Shown piece by piece: positions 17,171 through 25,274 of a stretch of 64,000 bases of DNA. The first letter of the stretch is position 1. Every line of letters starts with the position of its first letter. The DNA comes from an uncultured Saprospiraceae bacterium. Lineage in GTDB: Bacteria > Bacteroidota > Bacteroidia > Chitinophagales > Saprospiraceae. Position numbers and translations under genes: made by a program. Under the pieces are notes generated by a model. It saw nothing but the letters and a program-made list of their open reading frames with translations, was not told the DNA's origin and did no database searches. The stretch covers positions 62,001-126,000 of the forward strand of contig CALJPQ010000002.1 of the NCBI GenBank assembly GCA_937980645.1, given 5' to 3'.

Positions 17171-18493
17171 TTATTGCCTCCGTTGGCGGTGGAAAATACT
17201 TGCCTTCAGCTTGCGCACCGAGTCGGCGGTGTCAAAATAGGCCATGCGGTTGGCAAAATAATCGCGAGCACTATCAAAAGTATCGGGTGTCAGCAGCGGA
17301 TCGAATTTGTACAGATGTCGTTTGGCGAACGCTCGTGCGGCCCCCTCTTTAGCATACAGGTTGGCTAACAGGCCCAGCCAGTAGTAAAGAGCATATTTTC
17401 TTTGTTCTTCCGCTTCCTCTGCACGCACCGAAGCGTGTAGTACAGCCTCTAATTTTCGGGCGGCAGCAATGGCAGGTTTGACTTGGTTTTCCCAGAATGC
17501 GGCCGTGGCTACGATGAACATCTCCTTGTATCGCCCCTGGATTTCAGCCATTTTTTCTACTGCGTCCATCAGCGCGGCGTGGTCTTTGTGCTTCAAGGCA
17601 GCGAGGCCAATTTCATGCATGCAATGACCAATGGTAACCACCAGATAGGAGTGGTCGCCGTTTCTGAGCGCCTTGTTGTAGGTGTGGGCGAGCAAATCCA
17701 GCGCCTGCTTTCTATTTTCAGAAGAGACCTTTTCCCGGCTGCCGGCCACACTGGGAGTAACGACTTCCTGGATAATCCTTCTTAATAGTGCGTAGAGCAA
17801 CCGTGGTGGCGCTGCCTGGAGGCGAGTATGCTCTGAGGACAGCCAACCGCTTAAATACCGGCGAACACTTGAAAAGCGAAGTCGTCCAGGCTGTTTTTGA
17901 GGCTCTGTTGTTCCTTGTATCAGATATTCTATCAGAACTTCACACTGTTCCAGGAAATACTTTTTGGGTGTCCCGCCGCGCACCTCTGAAGCCATGATGC
18001 TCAGCAACTCCAGGTCGTGGTCCAGTTCTTTCGTTCTTCCTTTCCGATAGTGTTTCTGGGCGTCTTTAATCACGCCCTCTGAGAGGCGTTTCTCTATGCT
18101 ACGCGCAGAGACAAAATTGGCCCACAGGTACCAGAATCCGAATACTATCAGGGTCATCAACAACAAAATGATAACCAGAGGCATGTAGGAGCAAGCATTG
18201 CTAATATTTTTACCTTCCAAAAAGCGGCAGATGGCCTCATCAAAAACCGTATTACCAGCTAAAAATATCAGGAATATAATGCCAATGGCAACTACAAAAA
18301 TCCAGCGCCACTTCTTCCCGATACGCTCGTAGTACACATCCCGCAAGTTGCCGGCGATAAATGTCTGGAGGACGAATGCCGGCACGCCCATGATGAAGAC
18401 AAAGAAGGTAATGGCGATGCCGGCGGCTGTGGCCAGCCACTCTTCGCTGAGTGAGCCTCCGTTCCAGAAGAGAAAGGTTACCGACGACGACAT
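17171..18493 (-). CDS. Membrane protein with large helical cytoplasmic domain (third gene of kinase cassette)
   Basis: 440 residues. Three predicted membrane helices in the first 130 residues: AAGIAITFFVFIMGVPAFVL (about 22-45), WIFVVAIGIIFLIFLAG (about 64-80) and YMPLVIILLLMTLIVFGFWY (about 103-125). The remaining 310 residues are charged and helical, with repeat-like pairs resembling TPR or armadillo helices (ARKLEAVLHASVRAEEAEEQ, YALYYWLGLLANLYAKEG). No known effector motif is visible. Its start overlaps the end of the receiver gene by 16 bases, so it is translated with the kinase and receiver. It is most simply the membrane output or partner of that pair, which is inference. Confidence 0.7.
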   Translation of the reverse strand: MSSSVTFLFWNGGSLSEEWLATAAGIAITFFVFIMGVPAFVLQTFIAGNLRDVYYERIGKKWRWIFVVAIGIIFLIFLAGNTVFDEAICRFLEGKNISNACSYMPLVIILLLMTLIVFGFWYLWANFVSARSIEKRLSEGVIKDAQKHYRKGRTKELDHDLELLSIMASEVRGGTPKKYFLEQCEVLIEYLIQGTTEPQKQPGRLRFSSVRRYLSGWLSSEHTRLQAAPPRLLYALLRRIIQEVVTPSVAGSREKVSSENRKQALDLLAHTYNKALRNGDHSYLVVTIGHCMHEIGLAALKHKDHAALMDAVEKMAEIQGRYKEMFIVATAAFWENQVKPAIAAARKLEAVLHASVRAEEAEEQRKYALYYWLGLLANLYAKEGAARAFAKRHLYKFDPLLTPDTFDSARDYFANRMAYFDTADSVRKLKASIFHRQRRQ

Positions 18494-18948
18494 GACTTGA
18501 GGAGTTTTTGAAGGTAATCGAGGAATTCATCGTTGCTCGCCTGGTCGGTCTTTCGGCAGTAGTTTTGGCGGGGCAGCCAGATGGGCGATTCGAATAGTTG
18601 CGGTACATCATTGGGATCGTCAATAGAATAGACGCCAAAACAGGTGTCTTTCAAGTGTGAGAAAAGCAGGTCGCGGCGTTCATGGACCTCTTTCAGCAGT
18701 GCATATCCGTACTCCTCGAAGCCGTTGTTCTGGTATTTTGCCCAATCATTGTGTGGCCCCGGCGGCAGGCGCAAGTCCACGACGACGAGGTCATAAGTGT
18801 TCTGGCGGAGCAGGTTGAAACCCTCAGTGGCGTTGAGGGCGAAGTCGGTTTCAAAGTCGTCGCTGAGCAGCAGCGTGATGCGGAGTTCGGTGAGGTCGTG
18901 GTAGAGGTCGTTGTCCACCCATAGTAGTTTGATGATGTCTTCGTTCAT
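18478..18948 (-). CDS. Stand-alone receiver (REC-like) protein
   Basis: 156 residues, one receiver-like domain and no DNA-binding or enzymatic output domain. It opens IIKLLWVDNDLYHD, with acidic residues D12 and D14 as in the Mg-binding pocket, and has TYDLVVVDLRLPPGP with D58 as the probable phosphoacceptor. A serine follows in GVYSIDDP, but the usual KP pair on the fifth strand is not obvious, so it is a divergent REC. The segment between D58 and the fourth strand is longer than usual (GPHNDWAKYQNNGFEEYGYA). It overlaps the kinase by 4 bases (ATGA) and the membrane-protein gene by 16, forming a tight three-gene unit. Confidence 0.75.
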   Translation of the reverse strand: MNEDIIKLLWVDNDLYHDLTELRITLLLSDDFETDFALNATEGFNLLRQNTYDLVVVDLRLPPGPHNDWAKYQNNGFEEYGYALLKEVHERRDLLFSHLKDTCFGVYSIDDPNDVPQLFESPIWLPRQNYCRKTDQASNDEFLDYLQKLLKSCRRR

Positions 18949-21101
18949 ACGTTAGCGATAGGCAGAGTGATGTAAGCCCGAGTAATGAAGGGATTAGAAT
19001 AGACGTTTGGCGGGTTGCCAAAGGTCGGTTCGGACGTCAGTTTGAGGGTGCCGTGGTGGCGTTGTATGATGTCGTTGGCGTCGTAGAGTCCGATGCCGGT
19101 ACCGGATCGGTTTCGGTCGTCGGACTCTTTGCCGCGGGTGCCGAATTCGAAGATGGCGCCGTTTTCGAGTTCTTCTTTTCGGATAGGTACGCCCCAGTTT
19201 TCGATGGTGATGGCGACATGGCCTTCGCGCTGTTTTTCGATGCGCATGGTTACCCAGGGGCGTCGCTCTTCGCCTTTCGACCAGCTGTATTTGATGGCGT
19301 TGTGCAGCAGGCTATGCAGGGCGCGGTTGAGCAGGGCCTTGTGGGCGCGCACCGGGATGCGCTCGCGCCGGTTGAACTCTGTGCGAATGTCCACCCCTCG
19401 TAGTGCGGCGAACTCTCCTAAAGCGCGGCAGACATCGAGGGCTATATCGGTCAGATTGAGGACTTCGAAGTCTTCTTCTCGAGGGGGCTGCCCGCGCAGG
19501 AAATCACGGAAGTACTCGAAGTCGGGGATGCGTTCGCCCAATTCGTCGAAGGCTGCGGCCAGCGATACGGTATTGGCGAGGCGGAGCATGTCTTCTATTT
19601 CAATGCGCAGGTTGCGCACCGGTTCGCGCGGCAGGTTGAGCTCGCCAACGGGCCGCAAGTTGCGCCGCATCTGGAGCAAGAGCTGGCGGAAGACGGCGGC
19701 ATTGTCTTTTTCACGCTCCTGTGAGGCGCCGAAAGTGTTTATTTTCTTCAAGTTGTGTCGCAGGCGCTCAAAGGCATCCTCCTCGCCGTAGCCGCGTTCG
19801 GCGGCCACCCGATGCAGTTCATCTAAACGCGCCTGGAGGCGTTTGACGCCGCCCGCCATTTCGGCGCGCGCCAGTTCGTAGTCCAGTCGGCTGTTGGGGC
19901 GCAACAGATCCTCGCCTTGGGCCTTTATGATGTCGTGCAGCGTTCGGCGCAGGCTGGTTACGGTGGATAGGTACGTGTGTAGAATGGCGCCGAAGTTGTT
20001 TTTCAGCACCCGCAATTGCTCGTTGATGTGGCCGGTCAGCTCGTAAATGGCGCCGACGCGAATTCTTCGGGCTTCGCCGTCCACGTAGCGCACATTAACC
20101 ACCACGCTGCGTTTGTTGCCGAAGCGGTCGCGGACGTCCATGTAGTGGTCCAGCAAGGGCTTGCCTTTGGCAGCCTCCCGGTCGAGGGCATCTTTGAAGG
20201 CCTTGTAAGAGGCCTCGCTGGGGTGAAATTGCCGAATGGGCTTAGCAAGTACGTCCTCGGCTTTTTCGTAACCCAATACCTGGGCGTAAGCATCGCTGGC
20301 GTAAGCGATGATGTCTTCGCCGCTGTCGTCGGTGCTGATGAGGAAGATGCCCACAGGTAAGTCGTTCTGGACAGTCTCCGAAACGACATCGTAGATAAGG
20401 CCGCTCACGCGCGTCAGCTTGCCGAGTTCATTAAACTGCCCGTCGCAGCTGAGCTGTGCGATGAGCATGGCACCATTGCGCCGGCGCAGTTTGATGTTGT
20501 GCTGGCGAAGGGTCTTTCGTTCCTCTATGAGGCTGATAAGACTGTCTATGGCTTCTTTTGACCAGAACAGTTCGCCAATGGGCGTTTTCTGCAGATCCTC
20601 GCGCGAATAGCCCAGCATTTTGGCAAATGCCGCATTGCAGTCCGTGATATGATAGGCTGCTGCCTCGAACAGACCTTCTCGGGCGTCTTCCTCAAAGTCG
20701 GAAAACCACTCGCTATCGGCTACATTGAGCGCCATGCACAGCAAAGCCATAGGCCGGCCATTTTCCGCGCTAAAAACCCGTGAAATAAAGTGGATGCGGC
20801 GCAACTTGCCGTCAATCATCAGGCAGACCCGGACACGCTGACTCCACTCGCCAGCAGGGGTGGTTCGGATGGTCTCCAGCACCCGCCCGCGCTCGCTCTC
20901 ATTTTCGTAAAACGTGCGCACCTGGTAAGCGCTGAGCGGCTCATCTGTTTTAAACCCGAAAAATTCCCTCGCCTGCGCATTCGCCAACAGGAATTGCCCG
21001 TCTTCATAACGGCTGGCATAGATGGGGAACGGAAGGTGTGCTACATTCTCGTAGGCTTGCTTCAACGAGTTCCACAGGTCTAAAGGCTGGAATATCTCCA
21101 C
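18945..21101 (-). CDS. Multi-PAS sensor kinase-like protein with HATPase domain
   Basis: 718 residues, soluble, no membrane helix. Three PAS-type domains at about 20-125, 140-240 and 245-355 (GYSREDLQKTPIGELFW and GYEKAEDVLAKPIRQF mark the second and third). A helical region follows, then a C-terminal HATPase domain (about 560-715) with N-box HNAIKYSW at 600, G1 ENWGVPI, and G2 RSGTGIGLYDAN near 667. A standard HisKA H-box is not evident; a histidine in the helix after PAS3 (AILHTYLSTVTSLRRTLHD) is a candidate. Start ATG follows a TACCTTTG box. It heads the kinase-receiver-membrane protein unit, so an intracellular cue presumably feeds the membrane protein. Confidence 0.8.
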   Translation of the reverse strand: MEIFQPLDLWNSLKQAYENVAHLPFPIYASRYEDGQFLLANAQAREFFGFKTDEPLSAYQVRTFYENESERGRVLETIRTTPAGEWSQRVRVCLMIDGKLRRIHFISRVFSAENGRPMALLCMALNVADSEWFSDFEEDAREGLFEAAAYHITDCNAAFAKMLGYSREDLQKTPIGELFWSKEAIDSLISLIEERKTLRQHNIKLRRRNGAMLIAQLSCDGQFNELGKLTRVSGLIYDVVSETVQNDLPVGIFLISTDDSGEDIIAYASDAYAQVLGYEKAEDVLAKPIRQFHPSEASYKAFKDALDREAAKGKPLLDHYMDVRDRFGNKRSVVVNVRYVDGEARRIRVGAIYELTGHINEQLRVLKNNFGAILHTYLSTVTSLRRTLHDIIKAQGEDLLRPNSRLDYELARAEMAGGVKRLQARLDELHRVAAERGYGEEDAFERLRHNLKKINTFGASQEREKDNAAVFRQLLLQMRRNLRPVGELNLPREPVRNLRIEIEDMLRLANTVSLAAAFDELGERIPDFEYFRDFLRGQPPREEDFEVLNLTDIALDVCRALGEFAALRGVDIRTEFNRRERIPVRAHKALLNRALHSLLHNAIKYSWSKGEERRPWVTMRIEKQREGHVAITIENWGVPIRKEELENGAIFEFGTRGKESDDRNRSGTGIGLYDANDIIQRHHGTLKLTSEPTFGNPPNVYSNPFITRAYITLPIANV

Positions 21102-21138
21102 GAGATATGCTTCTTTTGGCAGATTAACGCTTTCGGCC

Positions 21139-21146
21139 CAAAGGTA
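21139..21146 (-). promoter_or_regulatory. TACCTTTG promoter of the PAS-kinase cassette
   Basis: Minus-strand exact box, about 38 bases before the ATG at 21101. It is the only good promoter candidate for the three overlapping genes. Confidence 0.55.
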
Positions 21147-21267
21147 TGCTGTGCCTGGTCAGATTTTCCCAAAGAAACTCAATATTTTTTTGCCAAAGAC
21201 AGAAAACCGTTATTGTGTTTCCGGGTGGACCCACTGGGGCCAAATGCAACCCAAACCGTTATTGCTG

Positions 21268-21275
21268 TATCTTTG
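21268..21275 (+). promoter_or_regulatory. TATCTTTG promoter of the GH3 gene
   Basis: TAnnTTTG match 75 bases before the ATG at 21350, in the divergent region shared with the PAS-kinase cassette. Confidence 0.45.
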
Positions 21276-21349
21276 GCGTCTTAAAGTAGGCGGGAAACGC
21301 CGCGAAAACATCAACCTGATTTATTTTAACCATTCAAAATCAATCCCTT

Positions 21350-22894
21350 ATGCGATTTGTTGGACACGTCATCAAAACCGGCATCCATCTGGGCGCCGTG
21401 CGGTCGCGGCAGTGGTTGTCGCCAGTGGTTCGCCAACGCAAGGTTTTGTTGCGCCTGTTGGCAGCGGCTGCACATACGGCCTTTGGGCGACATTATGGTT
21501 TTGCGTCCATGCTGTGGCAACGCGACCCGGTGCGTGCTTTCCGCACGCACGTGCCCATACACGATTATGAAAAAATTCATGGTGAATGGTGGCACCGCTC
21601 CCGTGCCGACGAGCCGAATGTGTGCTGGCCCGGCGTAGTGCCCTGGTATGCCCTAAGCAGTGGCACCTCCAATGCGGCTTCGAAATACGTGCCTGTTACG
21701 CGTGACCTCATCCGCTCCATGAGCCGGCTGTCGCGCCAGGTCTTCTTTGATATGGCGCACTTCCACCTGCCGGCTGACTTGTTTACCAAGCAAATGCTCA
21801 TGGTGGGCAGCACCACCGAACTACAGCGCGAAGGCCAGCACTGGGTAGGCGACTTGTCGGGCATCATCGCCTTAAATCGTCCCTTTTGGCTCAAGCAATA
21901 CTACCGCCCCGAACGCGACATTACCGACCTGGTAGACTGGGGACAACGCATTGAGCGCATCGCCGAGCGCGCTCCGCAGTGGGATATCGGTTTCATTGTG
22001 GGCAACGTAGCTTGGGTGCAAATGATCTTGGAGCGCGTCGTCGAGCGCCACGGCCTCAAGCACATTCACGAACTATGGCCCAACTTCTCGCTGCTGCTCC
22101 ACAGTGGTATCTTCTTTGAACCCTATCAGCCCACCTTTGAGCAGCTGTTGGGTCGGCCCGTCCAGTATGTAGATAGTTATCTGGCGTCCGAAGGCTTCAT
22201 CGGCTACCAACGCTGGCCCGGTACGCGTCTGCACCAGCTGGCCGTCAATGCCGGCATCTTCTTCGAGTTTGTGCCCTTCAACGATGCCAACTTCGACGAC
22301 GAGGGTAATCTCCGCCCCAATGCCGAAGCGCTCTGGCTGCCCGACATCGAGGCCGGACGCCCTTATGCTCTGCTGCTGAGCACCGAAGCCGGCTGCTGGC
22401 GCTATCTGTTGGGCGACACCATTGAATTTGCCGATACCGACCGGCTGCTGTTCCGCATCACTGGACGCACCAAGCACTTCCTCAGCGTAACGGGCGAACA
22501 CGTCTCGGTGGACAACCTTAACGCCGCCCTGCGCGCCGCCGATGCCCAGCTGCACTTAGGCGTCAAGGAGTTCGCCGTAGCTGCCGAACCCTTTGGCTCA
22601 TACTGGGCCCATCACTGGTACATCAGCGCAGAGCACCCCGAAGCGCACGACCCGCAGCAGTGCGCTCAACTCTTAGACGAACATCTCCAGCGCATCAACG
22701 ACGATTATCGCATCGAGCGCCAGTACGCCCTGCGCGATGTGCGCGTTACACTGCTGCCGCACCACATCTTTTACCACTGGCTCGAACAGCACGGCAAGAT
22801 GAACGGCCAGGCCAAGATTCCGCGTGTGCTCAAAGGCAAAGCCCAGAGCGGCTGGGAGACCTACCTGCGCCAGCTGCCCGGCCAAAAGCCGTAA
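21350..22894 (+). CDS. GH3 (auxin-responsive promoter) family acyl-adenylate enzyme
   Basis: 514 residues, cytoplasmic. Matches the GH3 family, relatives of plant amino acid-hormone conjugating enzymes in the ANL adenylating superfamily. Visible motifs: VPWYALSSGTSNAASKYVPV (the ATP-binding S-S-G-T-S loop), YLASEGFIGYQ (acyl/ATP site with the conserved EG), GDTIEFADTDRLLFRITGR (the hinge and RITGR), and the C-terminal KHFLSVTGEHVS. Typical length. In Bacteroidota the natural substrates are unknown; an amide-forming or thioester-forming reaction is assumed from the fold. It is followed on the same strand by an FtsX-type permease 100 bases later. Confidence 0.85.
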   Translation: MRFVGHVIKTGIHLGAVRSRQWLSPVVRQRKVLLRLLAAAAHTAFGRHYGFASMLWQRDPVRAFRTHVPIHDYEKIHGEWWHRSRADEPNVCWPGVVPWYALSSGTSNAASKYVPVTRDLIRSMSRLSRQVFFDMAHFHLPADLFTKQMLMVGSTTELQREGQHWVGDLSGIIALNRPFWLKQYYRPERDITDLVDWGQRIERIAERAPQWDIGFIVGNVAWVQMILERVVERHGLKHIHELWPNFSLLLHSGIFFEPYQPTFEQLLGRPVQYVDSYLASEGFIGYQRWPGTRLHQLAVNAGIFFEFVPFNDANFDDEGNLRPNAEALWLPDIEAGRPYALLLSTEAGCWRYLLGDTIEFADTDRLLFRITGRTKHFLSVTGEHVSVDNLNAALRAADAQLHLGVKEFAVAAEPFGSYWAHHWYISAEHPEAHDPQQCAQLLDEHLQRINDDYRIERQYALRDVRVTLLPHHIFYHWLEQHGKMNGQAKIPRVLKGKAQSGWETYLRQLPGQKP

Positions 22895-22996
22895 GATGGT
22901 AGAAGCGGCGAGCCGTTTTATCGAAATTTTGAGGGTTCAGCCGCTGGCGGCGTCCATTTTCGCAGGGCTTAGTTTCATCAAAAACGCCACCACAAC

Positions 22997-24265
22997 GTGC
23001 GTCAGATACTCCGCATCCTCGGCGAAGGTGCCGCCCAAGCCTGGCAGCAACTCGCGGCCAACCGCCTGCGCTCGTTCCTGTCGCTGCTGGGCATCACCAT
23101 CGGCATCTTCTGCATCATCGGCGTCAAGAGCGCTGTCAACTCGCTGGAGGACAACATCCGGCGCAGCCTGTCCAAATTGGGCAATGACGTGGTCTATGTG
23201 GACAAATTCTCCTGGTCGGAAGACCCCGGACAGAACTTCTGGAAATGGATGCGCCGACCTAACCAGAGTTACCGCGAGTATGAGGCGCTTAAAAGCCGCA
23301 TGAAAACGGCTTCCCATGTTGGCTATTGGCAGTTTCTGGGCGCTAAAACGGTCAAATGGCGCAATTCCAGTGTCGAAAATGCCTTTTTCATCAGCGTTAC
23401 GGAAGATTGCAGCGACATTTTCCGCTTAGAATTTCAGGAAGGTGGACGCTTCTTTTCGCCTAATGAATACGCCAATGGCAGTGATGTGTGCATCATCGGC
23501 GCCAAGATTGCCGAAACGCTCTTCCCGGCGGGCATGAGCGGCTTAGATCAACAGGTCAAAATCGGCGGACGCAAGTTGCGCGTCATTGGCGTTACGATGC
23601 CCTCGGGCAACGACCTGCTGCGCATCATGGATTTCGACAACGCCGTCATTGTCAGCCATACCCTAGCGCGCCGCGGTTTTCGCATCCGGGAAGGCAATAT
23701 GTGGGTGGGTAAATCCACCATCGCTGCCCGAGCTAAGCCTGGGGTGGCCCTCTCCGCTGTCAAAGACGAGATCACAGGTATCATCCGAAGCGCTCGACAC
23801 CTTCGGCCAGCGGAAGAGAACAACTTTGCCCTGAACACCCTGACCATCCTGAGCAATGTGTTTGACAGCGTGTTTGGGGTCATCAATGCTGCGGGCTTCA
23901 TTATTGGCGTTTTTGCGCTTTTAGTGGGCATGTTCTCGGTGGCTAACATCATGTTTGTCTCCGTCAGAGAGCGCACCAACTTCATCGGCATCAAAATGGC
24001 CATCGGGGCCAAGCGTTGGTTTATTCTGTTAGAAATTCTCTTCGAGGCTACCGTGCTCTGCATTGTGGGCGGCGCTTTGGGGCTGCTGCTCATCTGGTTG
24101 GCCACCATGGCCATTTCAAAGGCAGTGGATTTCGACATCCACCTCTCAGCGGGCAATGTCGCCATCGGCATTTTCACCTCGGCCATTGTGGGTATCCTGT
24201 CCGGGTTGCTACCTGCCCTTCAGGCCAGCCGCATGGACCCGGTAGAGGCCATTCGGGCCCTATGA
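22997..24265 (+). CDS. MacB/FtsX-type ABC transporter permease
   Basis: 422 residues, GTG start (RQILRILGEGAAQAWQQLAAN). Architecture is that of MacB-like permeases: N-terminal helix (LSLLGITIGIFCIIGVKSAV), a large periplasmic MacB_PCD domain (about 45-290) and three C-terminal helices forming the FtsX domain (GVFALLVGMFSVANIMFVSV, then IGAKRWFILLEILFEATVLC, then AIGIFTSAIVGILSGLLPAL). It ends PALQASRMDPVEAIRAL, the family's terminal signature. Such permeases export peptides, lipoproteins or macrolides with a cytoplasmic ATPase. No ATPase or periplasmic adaptor gene is adjacent here, so the partner must be encoded elsewhere. Confidence 0.88.
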   Translation: MRQILRILGEGAAQAWQQLAANRLRSFLSLLGITIGIFCIIGVKSAVNSLEDNIRRSLSKLGNDVVYVDKFSWSEDPGQNFWKWMRRPNQSYREYEALKSRMKTASHVGYWQFLGAKTVKWRNSSVENAFFISVTEDCSDIFRLEFQEGGRFFSPNEYANGSDVCIIGAKIAETLFPAGMSGLDQQVKIGGRKLRVIGVTMPSGNDLLRIMDFDNAVIVSHTLARRGFRIREGNMWVGKSTIAARAKPGVALSAVKDEITGIIRSARHLRPAEENNFALNTLTILSNVFDSVFGVINAAGFIIGVFALLVGMFSVANIMFVSVRERTNFIGIKMAIGAKRWFILLEILFEATVLCIVGGALGLLLIWLATMAISKAVDFDIHLSAGNVAIGIFTSAIVGILSGLLPALQASRMDPVEAIRAL

Positions 24266-24324
24266 CGGCGTTTGCGCGCGTGAAGCGCCATACACATTAG
24301 GGCTGGACTTTTTCCCAAACGGGT

Positions 24325-24612
24325 TTACTGGCGTCGGTTCAGCAGAGGCCACACCAATATGGCTGCCCAGATAACGTCCACGATGTTCCACAGTACCCGT
24401 CCCAGCGAAATTTTGACGATTGGGTTGATGATAACAGCCGATACTACCCAAAACCAGAACATCTCGTCGTTGTTGCGCGCTTTCTCCTGAAAAGCCAGGT
24501 AAACGAAACCCGCCGTGCCCAAAAAACGCACCGCCCGAAAATAGCCGTAGGGCATATCGGCCAGACAACCCACCAAGAGCAGCGCTAAAGCTACGCGAAC
24601 CAAATTTTCCAT
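24325..24612 (-). CDS. Small integral membrane protein (DUF6804-like)
   Basis: 95 residues, nearly all hydrophobic, with three or four short membrane helices: VRVALALLLVGCL, AVRFLGTAGFVYLAF, MFWFWVVSAVIINP and IVDVIWAAILVWPLL. The MPYGYFRAVRF and KISLGRVLWNIVDV segments match a small membrane-protein family seen across Bacteroidota (DUF6804 as I recall it). The ATG at 24612 is preferred to an in-frame GTG three codons upstream. Function unknown. It is preceded on its strand by the DoxX-like gene and the dyad terminator at 24644. Confidence 0.7.
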   Translation of the reverse strand: MENLVRVALALLLVGCLADMPYGYFRAVRFLGTAGFVYLAFQEKARNNDEMFWFWVVSAVIINPIVKISLGRVLWNIVDVIWAAILVWPLLNRRQ

Positions 24613-24643
24613 AGTCGGCACCGTGTAAAATATAAATAATTAA

Positions 24644-24679
24644 GGTGTCGCCCTTCCGCACCAGCCTCCGAGCGACACC
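24644..24679 (-). terminator. Dyad terminator between DoxX-like and DUF6804-like genes
   Basis: GGTGTCGC at 24644-24651 pairs with GCGACACC at 24672-24679. On the minus strand it lies just after the stop of the DoxX-like gene and is followed by an AT-rich TTAATTATTT tract. Confidence 0.5.
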
Positions 24680-24703
24680 CTCAGTCATGCAGTAATGTTC
24701 CCT

Positions 24704-25090
24704 TTATCCGATAATGGAGTGGTCGCGCGATTGGTTGAGCGCGTACATCATACTGGCAGCTGCCAGCCCAAGATCCTTTAGGAAACTGGGCATGGACTGG
24801 GCCATTTTTTCACCACCCTCCAAGACGCCAGGTAGGTGTACCATCAGCGCAAAGAGCAATAGCATGATGGCCAGCAGCGTGGTGGCCAGCTTGTCGTACT
24901 TGCCCAGATACATGCTGACGGCAGCGGCCAACAGACCAACTCCTGACAGATATACCCAGACGATTTTGGCAGGCATGTACGCCGGAACTACATAGTCGGC
25001 CATTACCTGTGCATTAGTGAGGTGCATCAGACCAAACGCGATGAAGGGAATGGGGAAGAGCCAGCGGCCAAGTGATAAAAAAGTGTTCAT
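24704..25090 (-). CDS. DoxX family membrane protein
   Basis: 128 residues with four predicted helices: RWLFPIPFIAFGLMHLTNA, IVWVYLSGVGLLAAAVSMYL, LATTLLAIMLLLFALMVHLP and LGLAAASMMYALNQS. The FGLMHLTNA segment and the VPAYMPAKIVWVYLSGVGLL stretch are typical of the DoxX/DoxD family. The family's activity in Bacteroidota is not defined; relatives are linked to oxidative stress and quinone reduction. Appears to be a single-gene unit closed by a dyad terminator. Confidence 0.75.
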   Translation of the reverse strand: MNTFLSLGRWLFPIPFIAFGLMHLTNAQVMADYVVPAYMPAKIVWVYLSGVGLLAAAVSMYLGKYDKLATTLLAIMLLLFALMVHLPGVLEGGEKMAQSMPSFLKDLGLAAASMMYALNQSRDHSIIG

Positions 25091-25206
25091 AGTGAAACGG
25101 ATTTAGTGTGAAAAGTGAAGAGTGATGAAAAGCGCGTTTAGGTGTTTTGACACGCAAATTTGGCGATAAAAAGGAATTGGTATATTCTGGGTGCGCATTT
25201 TTTTTC

Positions 25207-25245
25207 AAAAAAAATAGCAGACGCCCGGCTCGGATGTCTGCTATT
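25207..25245 (-). terminator. Rho-independent terminator of the helical-repeat gene
   Basis: Perfect 10-bp stem: AATAGCAGAC at 25213-25222 with GTCTGCTATT at 25236-25245. Read on the minus strand the stem is followed by eight T, 30 bases after the stop at 25275. Confidence 0.85.
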
Positions 25246-25274
25246 CGTTTGGTTCAGAGTGCGGCCTAAATGGC

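Noticed and set aside
17171..21101. Calling the cassette a Detocs defence system
   Set aside because: Detocs carries a receiver fused to the effector and a TPR-type kinase; neither feature is present, so the resemblance is only in logic.
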